Source: Hyphodiscus hymeniophilus (Eukaryota; Ascomycota; Leotiomycetes; Helotiales; Hyphodiscaceae). Taken from it: a stretch of 64,000 nucleotides of DNA. Under the pieces are notes generated by a model. The model was not told the DNA's origin, did not search any database, and was given only the letters and a program-made list of their open reading frames with translations. The stretch is taken from positions 62,001-126,000 of the forward strand of contig VNKQ01000019.1 of the NCBI GenBank assembly GCA_016508695.1. The letters run 5' to 3'. The position numbers and the translations under genes were made by a program. Position 1 is the stretch's first letter. Each line of letters starts with the position of its first letter. Below, in pieces: positions 52,671-61,226 of the stretch.

Positions 52671-52904
52671 CTTAAAGATAGCCAAACCTTCCGTGAATGA
52701 TTGTATTGTTCAGAAGAAGCCTAACGAGCCAGTATCATAATCGAAGAGAAAAGTCTCAGACGGCCAGTTGCTATATGACAGGACTAGAAAAGCGAACACC
52801 TGGAACACTTCTTTCAGGAAGCAGCCTGCATATTACAACCGTGATATTCTACAGCTTTTGGTTACAGAATAAAGTCGTATAACTTGAGTACCTACAAAAG
52901 GTTC

Positions 52905-53827
52905 TCATCGTCCTATTCTGCTCTCTACCGAATCTCCTTGTTGTAGGTCCCAGATTTCGACCGGCTCATGTTCCGACCTCTTTACCAAGTTCCACATTTC
53001 ATTAACGTTCCCTTTACATTGATGTTGATACCCATTACCATTTATTTCCCCATGGTGCGACTTCTTCGTTGTGGCAGTACTAGCGTCAGTGCCAGGCGAA
53101 AATGGCTGTGGGAAGTGTTCCGGTCGCTCAAATGTGCTGTCGACATGGCACGTTAGGATCTGCCGATTTGTTTAGTACACTGCCCCTTTTATCAATCTGC
53201 AATCAAGAGAACTAGTAGACCAGACTAGAGTAATATTCCTGTGACATACGGATAAGAAAAAGACAATATTCTACTGACCTGAAAAAGATACCGAATGCAA
53301 TGTCCAACATGTATACCCTGCTTCCATTCCTCTAAGGCCCTCCTAGGTAGCTCTGTCTGCCGCCGATGTATCGGATTCTTGCTTAAACCAGCAAGGAACA
53401 ATTCTTTAGACGTCTGATTCAACCCACCTCGCTGCAGTTGGTCCCTTATCATCATTAAACAATGAAGGCTGTGCAAAGTCGATATGCCCCAGCGTTCTTC
53501 AATTTCCTCGCCCTCCTTTCCCGGCTCAGTGTTATTTGTCCTCACGTTAAGAAAGCCCTGATTGTACGGCAATACTCTAGCAGCCCAGGCTCCGTCGTTA
53601 TCATGAGACATATTTTCTAACTCTTCGTCTTTTGCAAACAAAACCGTCCGAAACGTAGTCTCATCCTTCGGTTGTTGGTATGGCAATGTGACCGCGCAAA
53701 ATCCGAATCGCAAGTCGTCTATAACATATTCCCATGAGATTGCAAGGACTGTAAAAAGCGTTACAATGAACAAAGTTGCGCTCAGAAGAACTCCAGTGGT
53801 TGAGCTCGTTTTCCGGGTTGTCCACAT
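52905..53827 (-). CDS. UstYa-like (DUF3328) oxidase-family protein, two exons
   Basis: UstYa-family proteins are membrane-anchored enzymes of fungal peptide biosynthesis. They act in oxidative cyclisation of ribosomal peptides (ustiloxin, asperipin, phomopsin) and in hydroxylation or chlorination of some nonribosomal ones. Exon 1 (53,279-53,827) has a transmembrane segment at residues 12-32, an AW-x-x-x-L-P-x-x-x-GF region at 80-92, and both hallmark H-x-x-H-C motifs: HSLHC at 119-123 and HVGHC at 173-177. A 119-base GT-AG intron (53,160-53,278) follows the codons RYLFQ. Exon 2 (52,905-53,159) begins ILTCHVDSTFE, the usual L-x-C-x-x-D-x-T-x-E block, and contains the late GYQHQCK segment. Total about 267 residues, normal for the family. 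Without splicing the frame ends 17 codons after RYLFQ. Its stop lies only about 300 bases from the transposon island, yet the gene looks intact. No relative of known product can be named. Confidence 0.85.
53160..53278 (-). other. Intron of the UstYa-like gene
   Basis: The donor is GTCAGT directly after the CAG of RYLFQ; the acceptor CAG precedes ATCCTAACG. An alternative upstream acceptor (TTGCAG, 37 bases earlier) would shift the frame and destroy the family's C-terminal motif, so it is rejected. Confidence 0.8.
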
Positions 53828-54509
53828 AGTTAAAAAAAAAGAACTTTAACGTGTGTATCTTGACGTTGACTTTAGCTGCAAGACTTACTTTCTCCAAAGC
53901 TTCACAAATCACAGACGGATAGATAAGCTTGCAACGTTGTACGGACATTGGGGTCAGAAAGATAGGTCCGGATGAGCTTGGCAGTAAGCGCGTACTAGGC
54001 ACCCTGGAAGATAACAATACAAAATGATCTGGTCGGACCGAATGATATAAACTACTATACTCCTGCCCTTACAATCAGATCGTTCTGGATTCTATATATT
54101 TTTGCTGGGGCCTGCATCTCCGTACAAAAGGAAAGCTTGGCAATAAGATTTGTATCTAAAGTCTTACTGTGTCTTACTGCATGCTCCACGGGAGTAATTG
54201 TTCCGCAATATAGATAGTGCGGCGGCTGGTAGACTGCCACTGGAGACGCGGCACTGGGTGTGCCGCCCTGTAAGCTGAGGTTTGGAAACAAAATCCGAAT
54301 TTGGCTTACTGCAAAATATCTTTTCGGAGGTAGTTAGGAACGGTATTGCTGAACATTGGAGTACTCCATCCACGTCTATTAGGGATATACGGAAGCCCAC
54401 AGCTTTGGGACAGTCCCGATTTGTAGCCTAGTGGCTTTAGAAAGACCAATTGGAACTTCTATAAACTTATAGAGAATACAACGACTAAAGATTTAAGTGA
54501 TCAACGCAC
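53828..54509. other. Intergenic region, no supported gene
   Basis: Upstream region of the UstYa-like gene. A run of nine A's lies just 5' of its start codon. Two overlapping minus-strand frames of 78 codons (54,055-54,400) have balanced composition, but neither resembles a known family or forms a convincing spliced gene. They could be relics of a decayed gene. Confidence 0.5.
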
Positions 54510-54818
54510 ATGGATTCAAAACAAACAATTAAGCAAGCAGCGCAAGCTGCGAATAACGTTAGACGAAACTCTCGCTTTGCCTTTCCCACAAACACGGAAT
54601 CAAACATCCCTTTAACCTGGATAATACTACCCTCCCTTATTCTTTCCCCGGAAATATTAAAGGGTGTAACTCGGACATCCCTTGCTGCCCTTGCTAGTGC
54701 TATTGCGCTACCTTACTACACTATAGTTTCTGGCAGCTATATTAAACCTATTGGATTTAGTAAAAATTACCCGAATGACTTTAGAGAGAAAAGAAGCCTG
54801 CTTTCACCCTCAGAATAA
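54510..54818 (+). CDS. Hypothetical small protein, uncertain
   Basis: An ATG-started frame of 102 codons. It has a polar N-terminus (KQTIKQAAQAANNVRR) followed by two hydrophobic stretches at about residues 34-51 and 56-74, which could be membrane segments. I do not recognise it. A second frame immediately following and overlapping (54,751-54,978) is also fairly protein-like, so this could be a gene with a frameshift or an unrecognised intron, or the fragment of a membrane protein. It lies between the UstYa-like and peptide genes. It may equally be chance. Confidence 0.3.
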   Translation: MDSKQTIKQAAQAANNVRRNSRFAFPTNTESNIPLTWIILPSLILSPEILKGVTRTSLAALASAIALPYYTIVSGSYIKPIGFSKNYPNDFREKRSLLSPSE

Positions 54819-54978
54819 CAGATTCGAAAGTGTAAGACTCTCTGAAAGAAAGCCGTATCTTGGGCGTGTTAGAGCGTATTTTGCCTTGGAATTCGATGAA
54901 GACACCTGCGCTGTAATAGAAATAAGTTCAATTTGGAAGGGGTCGATTGCCCGCCAGGGACTCTACCTCCGTAGTTGA

Positions 54979-55344
54979 TCCAGTTGCAAAGTGCTTACCG
55001 AGCGTAAGTAAGTAAACTTCAGAATCACTAGTTACTTTACAGAGGTACAGCGGTTAAATGTTAACATAGCAATAGTAAGCCCCACTTGTAACAGACTTGC
55101 ATAAACAGGATCAGATATGTAGGGTTGCGTTTAGAGTTGTACTGTTTTGATCCGTGCTGCGACTCAAAAGATTACCAAGACCCATGCTAGTACTATGCTG
55201 ACACTGGACAGCTGTGCCACCATAGGAATACTTGCTATAAGTAAGTCGGTGTCCAGTACTTGTATGTGAGTTATCCTTTACTTTCTCTTTACCTTTAAGC
55301 ATCAAAAGCATTTTTGAATAATCACCCTTCATCAATCAGCAGCA
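54979..55344 (+). promoter_or_regulatory. Upstream region of the cysteine-peptide gene
   Basis: 366 bases without a credible gene. The last 80 bases are pyrimidine-rich (CCTTTACTTTCTCTTTACC, then CACCCTTCATCAATCAGCAG before the ATG), typical of fungal promoters and 5' leaders just upstream of a start codon. No specific factor site stands out. Confidence 0.45.
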
Positions 55345-55634
55345 ATGCAGTTCTCCAAGCTTGTTTTGGCCGTCCCCTGGCTCTTTATGGCAGGTGTACT
55401 CAGCGCACCTGTTCTTGTAAAAGAAGGTACAAAAGGTACAGACCTTACATATGGTAAGTCTTTCTGTGAATACTACTTTACCACATTCTATGAGCTATTG
55501 GATGTCCCAATGTATCATTTAATTAATACATTTGGCATTTAGGCGGCGGCGGCCCCGACCCTTACCTTGCTTGCTACAACGAGTGCTTGGGCCTTGGTTA
55601 CGGCCCTAACTACTGCTCTGCGGCATGTGATTGA
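55345..55634 (+). CDS. Small secreted four-cysteine peptide, two exons
   Basis: Exon 1 (55,345-55,453) starts MQFSKLVLAVPWLFMAGVLS, a clear signal peptide with probable cleavage after the LSA at residues 19-21. An 89-base GT-AG intron (55,454-55,542) interrupts a Gly codon. Exon 2 (55,543-55,634) gives a Gly-rich linker and a Tyr/Gly-rich end with cysteines at 47, 51, 61 and 65 in the spacing C-x3-C-x9-C-x3-C, one residue before the stop. Total 66 residues. Without splicing, the frame runs into the intron and loses every cysteine of exon 2. The spacing resembles alpha-hairpinin-type disulfide folds but the loop is short. It has no Kex2 (KR) sites and no repeated core, unlike known dikaritin precursors. 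Function unknown: effector-like peptide, antimicrobial, or precursor of a modified peptide are all possible. Confidence 0.72.
55454..55542 (+). other. Intron of the cysteine-peptide gene
   Basis: Donor GTAAGT, acceptor TTTAG, 89 bases. The intron is AT-richer than the exons and carries a frame-continuing 29-codon read-through, which hides the true C-terminus from simple ORF finding. Confidence 0.8.
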
Positions 55635-56167
55635 ATACCTAGTATTCTTTGGTCAAAACGGGTGTCTTTGATTGTCTGAAGGTATGTCTAACTTCCGCTA
55701 CCAGTTTATATCGACTTTCTAAATCAAGTACTAGCAAGTAATAATCCTTAACAGGACATAACATACAAGACCGTATGTTTTCTTGACAGCTTTTACACGA
55801 ATGAATGGCACAGCAATAGCTTTCTGGAACACGTTCATTTTCTAGACAGAGTTTAGGCTTCAATGATTACTTTTCTTTATAACTGAGAACTGTCCCATTG
55901 CCATTTCTCATGGATCAAATACTCTCCTGGTTGTACTGATCTCTTTCGTCCTACTCTTTCTTTAGCCCTACTCCTTCTTTAGCCCTAATCTTCCGGAAGT
56001 GTATTACTTCCTCTTGAAAGACTATGATTTGAAGCAATTAAAAGTAGGAGGGAACAGTTGGAGCGGCATTCAGTAAAGTAATTTAAATCTCTGCTGTTAA
56101 GATATCCGACGTCTTAATTGTGCGTCTTATCAATAGTCTACTGATTGTGCTGAGATTATTCCTATAA
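55635..56167. other. Convergent 3' intergenic region
   Basis: 533 bases between the convergent peptide gene and P450 gene, presumably the 3' untranslated regions of both. A short direct duplication (TCTTTAGCCCTACTCCTTCTT/TAGCCCTAATC, about 55,970-55,990) is present. No gene is supported. Confidence 0.55.
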
Positions 56168-57616
56168 CTAATGCTTCTTTCCATCATCAACCCCCACCAT
56201 TCTGAAAACAACCGAACACGTATCCGCCTTTGGAGTAATCATATAATAATCTTTGAAATCCATATCCTCCTTCTCCGGCACCACGTCCGGTTTCCTTGTC
56301 TCAAATGTCTTATACAATTGACCGACCGCAACCTTGATTGACACCATGGCGATATTCTGCCCTATACAGCCCCTCGTGCCCTTCCCGAAAGCCATCCACG
56401 CCGTCTTGGCTTTAGCGGGCGGCTCGTTCCAGCGTTCGGGGATGAATTCCAGACAGCGCTCGAAGTATTCTTCCTGTCGGTGCATGCTGTATGGTTGGGC
56501 GGAGATGACGGTCGAGGCGGGAATTGTGTATTTGTCTAGGAGGGTGACGCCGCCGGAAGGTACGATGCGTGGCTCGGAGGCGGGGATGGATGAGTAGAGT
56601 CGGAGGGTCTCGAGCACGACACCGTGGAGGTAGGGGAGTTTATCAACGGCGGCGAAGTCGTTGAGATCGACGGTGAGGAGCTCCTGGTGCAGTTTCTGTT
56701 GCTGCTCGGGATTTTTCGAGAGGTGGTCGATCAAGAATGTGAGGGTTGTGCCTGTTGTCTCATGCCCGGCACCCATGTGATCCATGACTTCTGCGGAGTA
56801 TTCATCGCGTGAAAGACTCGTTTCTTTCATGAGCTTGGTAAGGAGGTGGGCTTTTTCGGGGTCGCACTTATCCATCCACTTGCGGGTCATGTCGTTGATG
56901 AATTGCTCTCCCTTCGCTGCTTCTTTCCAGCCTGGAATGAAGTTCGCAATACCAGACGAGTACAGCAGCTTTGTGAGGTTGGGGAGCTCAGCAAACCAGT
57001 GGAAGGTTTGTCTGCGCATATGCCAGGCATGGAAAACTTCTGTGTCTTGGCCTTGGAGCAGATGGCTTCCATACTGATTGCCGAAGAAGAACCCCGAGAT
57101 TATGTCCTGCGCCATATAATTGAACAGATAGAACACATCGACGGTGCTGTTGTCCGAGATGGTATGAATCATTTGTCTAACACGGTCGTAGATGACAGAC
57201 AAATTCTCAGGTCGCAGCATGTAGACCTTGGTGTATTCGCCACCGAGGTGCTTTCTCCTAACGCTGTGATGTGCACGGTCTGGCGTACTGAACATGTTCT
57301 TCGCCCCGAATGCCTCAAAGGCATTATAGAAATGCGATCTCTCGTAGTTGTAGAGCGGACCGACTGACGGTGGATGGTTGATAGAGATCTCGTCGGGAGC
57401 CAGTCGTACCAAAGGCCCATATTTGCGATGCAATTCGTGGATATACCGCGTTCTGTTCAGACCGATTGTCTGGTAGAGGAGAGGAATTTTGGTGAATCTT
57501 GTAAGGGATGGACCAGGCACGTTTTTCAGAGCCAGTGACTTGAAATAGACGGATGTAATGATTGCCAGAGCACCCACTACAGGAAGCAATTCAAGCAAGA
57601 GGAGTAACGAAATCAT
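56168..57616 (-). CDS. Cytochrome P450 monooxygenase
   Basis: An intronless frame of 482 residues, slightly short for a fungal microsomal P450. Features in order: N-terminal hydrophobic anchor (residues 3-25); proline hinge VPGPSLTR (33-40); I-helix oxygen-activation motif AGHETTG (283-289); K-helix ETLR (336-339); the FIPERW segment (391-396); and the haem-binding loop FGKGTRGCIG with the cysteine ligand at 417. All invariant residues are present, so it should be an active endoplasmic-reticulum enzyme. The overall style fits fungal secondary-metabolism P450s; the substrate cannot be deduced. It is transcribed divergently from the permease across a 788-base promoter and converges with the peptide gene. 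Confidence 0.93.
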   Translation of the reverse strand: MISLLLLLELLPVVGALAIITSVYFKSLALKNVPGPSLTRFTKIPLLYQTIGLNRTRYIHELHRKYGPLVRLAPDEISINHPPSVGPLYNYERSHFYNAFEAFGAKNMFSTPDRAHHSVRRKHLGGEYTKVYMLRPENLSVIYDRVRQMIHTISDNSTVDVFYLFNYMAQDIISGFFFGNQYGSHLLQGQDTEVFHAWHMRRQTFHWFAELPNLTKLLYSSGIANFIPGWKEAAKGEQFINDMTRKWMDKCDPEKAHLLTKLMKETSLSRDEYSAEVMDHMGAGHETTGTTLTFLIDHLSKNPEQQQKLHQELLTVDLNDFAAVDKLPYLHGVVLETLRLYSSIPASEPRIVPSGGVTLLDKYTIPASTVISAQPYSMHRQEEYFERCLEFIPERWNEPPAKAKTAWMAFGKGTRGCIGQNIAMVSIKVAVGQLYKTFETRKPDVVPEKEDMDFKDYYMITPKADTCSVVFRMVGVDDGKKH

Positions 57617-58403
57617 GATGCCGCCTTATTTGAAGCACTGCGCTCTTGTACTGGTACCTAAACAAGCATTCTAACTTACGAAGTAGGCAGTACTCTTGCT
57701 TCCTATATCCTCAGCCTGAAGAATACACACTAGACATTCTTGATGCATCACTGGATTGGTGCGCTACCCACTCTTCCATTGCACACCACTTAGCCGTGCC
57801 CAGTTTCTACACTCTCAGCCTTCTGGCAATCATTTCGACGGCGGATAAGGCAAACAGATCTTAGATCGACATGTTCTCGACAGAACAAGAACACGGCCGT
57901 GGATACGATGATAGATGTTGGAGTGGAGTCGCCGATTCAAATGGAGCACGTGAGCAATTGATCAAATCTGGGCTAGGACAAGGCTCAGGATAAGACTTTA
58001 GCCGAGGCTCAACCCCCTCTATCAGCCTCATCCTTCACGATAACGATCTAGATGAGCAGCGCCATTAGATAAGCATGGCCCCCGAATCCGGCTAGCTTGC
58101 TCTGGTCACGGCCGTGACGGCGGATATCGATAAGAATCCAGACCCGCGAGTCGCGGAAGCTGAAAACCTTTACCCGAAAGAGGCGACCCCTTGATTGGTT
58201 ATCGCAACATCTCAATCCAATACTCTTTGGCGTCCACTGTATAATCGATAGCGATAGAGATAGTTAACTTAATATCAAGTGATCCACGCAGACAAATATG
58301 GTCATTGGACTTTCCCTTCTTCTTGTCCCTTTACTACATTTTCCCTTTTCAAAAGATCGTGTCTGCATCTGCTTCCGCTTCCATTAGAGCCAGGATAGCC
58401 AGA
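57617..58403. promoter_or_regulatory. Divergent promoter of P450 and permease
   Basis: A region shared by two divergently transcribed genes. It contains the 10-base palindrome CACGGCCGTG twice (57,892-57,901 and 58,107-58,116, the latter extended to GTCACGGCCGTGAC) and a CACGTG E-box near 57,947. CGG half-sites facing each other are what fungal Zn2Cys6 regulators bind, so co-regulation is plausible. A frame of 72 codons at 57,646-57,864 has no ATG-supported gene character and is not called. Confidence 0.5.
58298..58387 (+). promoter_or_regulatory. Possible upstream ORF before the permease
   Basis: An ATG opens a 29-codon frame that ends with TAG 16 bases before the permease start codon, in another reading frame. 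If it lies in the transcript leader, it would reduce or condition permease translation, as uORFs do in several fungal nitrogen-metabolism genes. The transcript start is not known. Confidence 0.35.
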
Positions 58404-60243
58404 ATGAGCGATTCTCAAAATTCTCTCAAATCACCCTCAGCGCAGCCGGTGGTCCAAGATGCTGTCCTGTCCGCCGACGAACTGGAGCTCCGAGCCCAAG
58501 GTCACAAGGGAGAGCTCCCTCGACAATTCTCAACGCTTTCGACTCTGGCCATCGCCTTTACCCTAACGAGTGCTTGGATCGGGTATTCAGCAACCTTTCC
58601 GTACCCTTTGCTGGCTGGCGGTGGTCCATATGTGTTCTGGGGCCTCATCGTTGCAACAGTGGCGTGCTGTATCATCAGTAAGATCTAGATCGCGTGCACC
58701 GAGCGAGTGTTCTTTTCTGGATGTGAGCTGACAATCTCTGTAGCTGCAGGACTGGCCGAGCTGAGTTCCGCATATCCGTCGACTGGAGGCCAATACCATT
58801 TCGCATTCATGGTATCCTCCCCGAGGACTCGGGCGAGCGTGGCTTTCGGTATGGGCTGGCTGTCCGTTATTGCCTATTGTCTCTTTACAGCCAGCGCCAC
58901 GATTGTGAATGCTCAGATTGTAGCCGCGATCGCCGGCTTCTGGCATGAAGACTTTGTCGCAACGCAGTGGCAGGTCTATTTGATGTACGTCTTGTTCCAG
59001 GCGCTCGCAACCGCCGTTGTTACGCTTTTCCCTCGTCAGCTGCCAAAGACGGAGATTGTATTCTTCTTTATCAGTGTCTCTGGCTGCATTGTCTTCTTCA
59101 TCACTGTACTTTCGGCCAGTGACACAAAACAGCCCGCCAAGGTTGTATTCACCGAAGTTGTCAACGTGACCGGGTGGAGCGATGGAGTGTCTTTCATTTT
59201 GGGAGTAGGAACGTGCATGTATGCGTACATTGCCACTGACGGGGCATCCCATCTTGCAGAGGTGAGTTCAGCAATGAACCATATAAGTATTGAGTTTCAG
59301 GCTGACAGGACCAGGAACTTCCAAACCCAGGCAAAGGTATTCCGAGAACGATGATGCTCAGTCTTGGCATATCAGCCGTTAGCGTCATCCCTTGGACGTT
59401 AGCATTCATGTTCTCGACAAACGACCTCGAGGCTGTTGGTAATTCTACATTCCCCATTCTTGAAGTCTATCAGCAAGCGTTGAACAATCGTGCGGGTGCC
59501 ACATTCCTCGCTGTATGGCTTCTGGTTGTTTATTTCGGCTCCATCATTAGTGCCACGGCGGCCACAGGTCGTCTGACTTGGGCATTTGCCCGTGATAATG
59601 GCCTTCCATTCTCACCCACCTTGGCGAAAATCCACCCAACTCTCCAAATGCCTGTCAATGCAACGTGCGCGGCGAGCGTTTTTGTCGCCGTGTACGGTGC
59701 AATCTACGTAGGATCAACGACGGCTTTCAACAGCTTTATCTCAATGTCGATCCTATCTCTCAACGTGACCTACGCAATTCCGCAAGGAATTGTTCTCTTC
59801 CGCGGCCGAGACAAGATCCTTCCGTCGACACGACACTTCAATCTGGGCAAGATTCTCGGCCCTTTCTGCAATATCTTCTGTGTGCTCTGGGTCTCCCTGT
59901 ATACAGTCTTGTTCTGTCTCCCAACATTCTTGCCTGCCGAGGTTGAGAGCATGAACTATGTTTCTGTTGTTGTGGCCGGTGTTGTGTTGATCATCGTTAT
60001 CATGTGGTTCTCTGGCAAGAACAAGACGTTCTTAGGTCCCGTGAGTTAGCTAATTTTGAATAATCCTTTGCTTTCGCGCCGGAAAGAGTGGTACTAATGC
60101 CTTTCCAGATCATAAACATGGAGCTCCTCGAGGCAGCCCAGGTCCAGCACGGTGAGGACGCTGAAAACCAATCAAAAGCTGAGGTTTCTAAGAAAATCTC
60201 AGAACATCAACGACGAGCGAGTCAGGAGAAGCCAGTAATGTAA
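58404..60243 (+). CDS. APC-family amino-acid/GABA/choline-type permease, four exons
   Basis: Spliced protein of 550 residues with about twelve membrane segments. Exons: 58,404-58,677, 58,744-59,261, 59,315-60,040 and 60,109-60,243; introns of 66, 53 and 68 bases, all GT-AG, the last with a TACTAAT branch site. The start MSDSQNSL is the first ATG in frame; the frame extends further upstream only through a TTG. The cytoplasmic N-terminus carries LRAQGHKGELPRQFSTLS, typical of fungal GABA/choline permeases (Uga4/Hnm1-like). It is followed by AFTLTSAWIGYSATF, AGLAELSSAYPSTGGQYHF, the DGASHLAEELPNPGKGIPRT loop and TGRLTWAFARDNGLPFS, all hallmarks of that subfamily. Likely a plasma-membrane importer of an amino acid or quaternary amine. 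In this context it could feed a precursor or export a product, or act in nitrogen uptake independently. Confidence 0.9.
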
Positions 60244-61226
60244 GAGTTTACCTAAATTAGATACCGGAAGGAGCGTTATTGTAAAATATAGAAGTGGCTC
60301 CGGCGTTCTACTCGGATCACCATGTGTAATCTTTTGGGGCACTGGTTTTGTGTTCAATCATAGACTGTTTGGATTGTCTGATATCCTTCTGAATTATGCT
60401 CAAGCAGTGTCAGAAAATTTAAACTTGAGTAATTAAGTATTATCCAACAACTTAAGTCACTCATGAGTAATTATTTACCCACGGTAAAAAGCCTTGAATA
60501 GAGTAAGTAACACATGATCAGTTTACTGTACTTTAGTCATTGCTTATACTGTACTCAAATTCATCCTTGAATCTGTAGTTGCTTGATACAGAATTGGAAA
60601 TGGTGTACCTGGTAGTTCTGCTGAACGAGGTCGCCTTGAAGCATTTGAAGGATTGAACGAAATTATAAGAGATTATCGAGAAGCGGGATCGACGATGAAC
60701 GCTGCTCTTCTGCAGAATGCGGAGGTAGTTACAGTATTTTCCAGAATCTTGCTATTCTTTACCTCAGCGGGACGACCAATTAGACGTCAGAAAGAGCGGA
60801 AAGTAAATGGAGACATATGGCATGGCAAAAGTTACATTATTCGATCGCTCTAGGCTCATCTCGGATTTCCTTCTAACGTTGGATTTATGCTTTTGCTTTT
60901 CAAGTTGATCTTCATTCGTTACTCGTCTCACGATTTCAATGATGTCGGCGTCAGAGTCTTCTAATACACGGAGTAACGGAGAAAGTCTCCTCGAGACTTT
61001 TCAATTACATTTCCCTTCGACAGACTCGGCCGCCGGATCCGCCGAATTTTCGTGACACAATAGTTCTATATAACGTCGCGTCTAGCTCTTCGACCACGTT
61101 CTGTAACCTGCTCATAGCTCCCAATCGATCCTTGAGTCAAGTATGCTACTGCTCGAGATCTTTCTGGTACTTCTACCAAAGGGATCTCTTCGACCTTCTC
61201 CAGAATGAAGGCTGCGCAGTGCCGAA
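60244..61226. other. Convergent intergenic region
   Basis: About 980 bases between the permease and the second P450, which converge. A frame at 60,587-60,853 is moderately protein-like but has no ATG near its start and no recognisable domain; it may be a relic. A 21-base inverted-type stretch AGTCTCCTCGAGACTTTTC occurs near 60,985. No gene is supported. Confidence 0.5.

Noticed and set aside
52697..52882. Plus-strand 61-codon frame at the island edge
   Set aside because: Starts within 30 bases of the truncated MULE terminus, no domain, and sits opposite the 3' flank of the UstYa-like gene.
53661..54017. Minus-strand frame of 118 codons overlapping the UstYa-like start
   Set aside because: Different frame from the UstYa-like protein, low complexity from the poly-A run, no domain.
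55345..55634. Classical dikaritin precursor with repeated cores
   Set aside because: There is only one candidate core, no KR processing sites and no internal repeat, so the known precursor class is not claimed.
56334..57367. Several plus-strand frames opposite the first P450
   Set aside because: They are antisense shadows of a complete P450 with all motifs; none has a recognisable domain.
58305..58403. N-terminal extension of the permease upstream of MSDSQNSL
   Set aside because: The frame opens only at TTG, not ATG; the Ser/Ala-rich extension is unlike the family and a separate ATG uORF overlaps it.
60653..60853. Plus-strand frame after the permease
   Set aside because: Begins with TTG, no ATG nearby, no domain; kept only as a possible relic in the intergenic entry.
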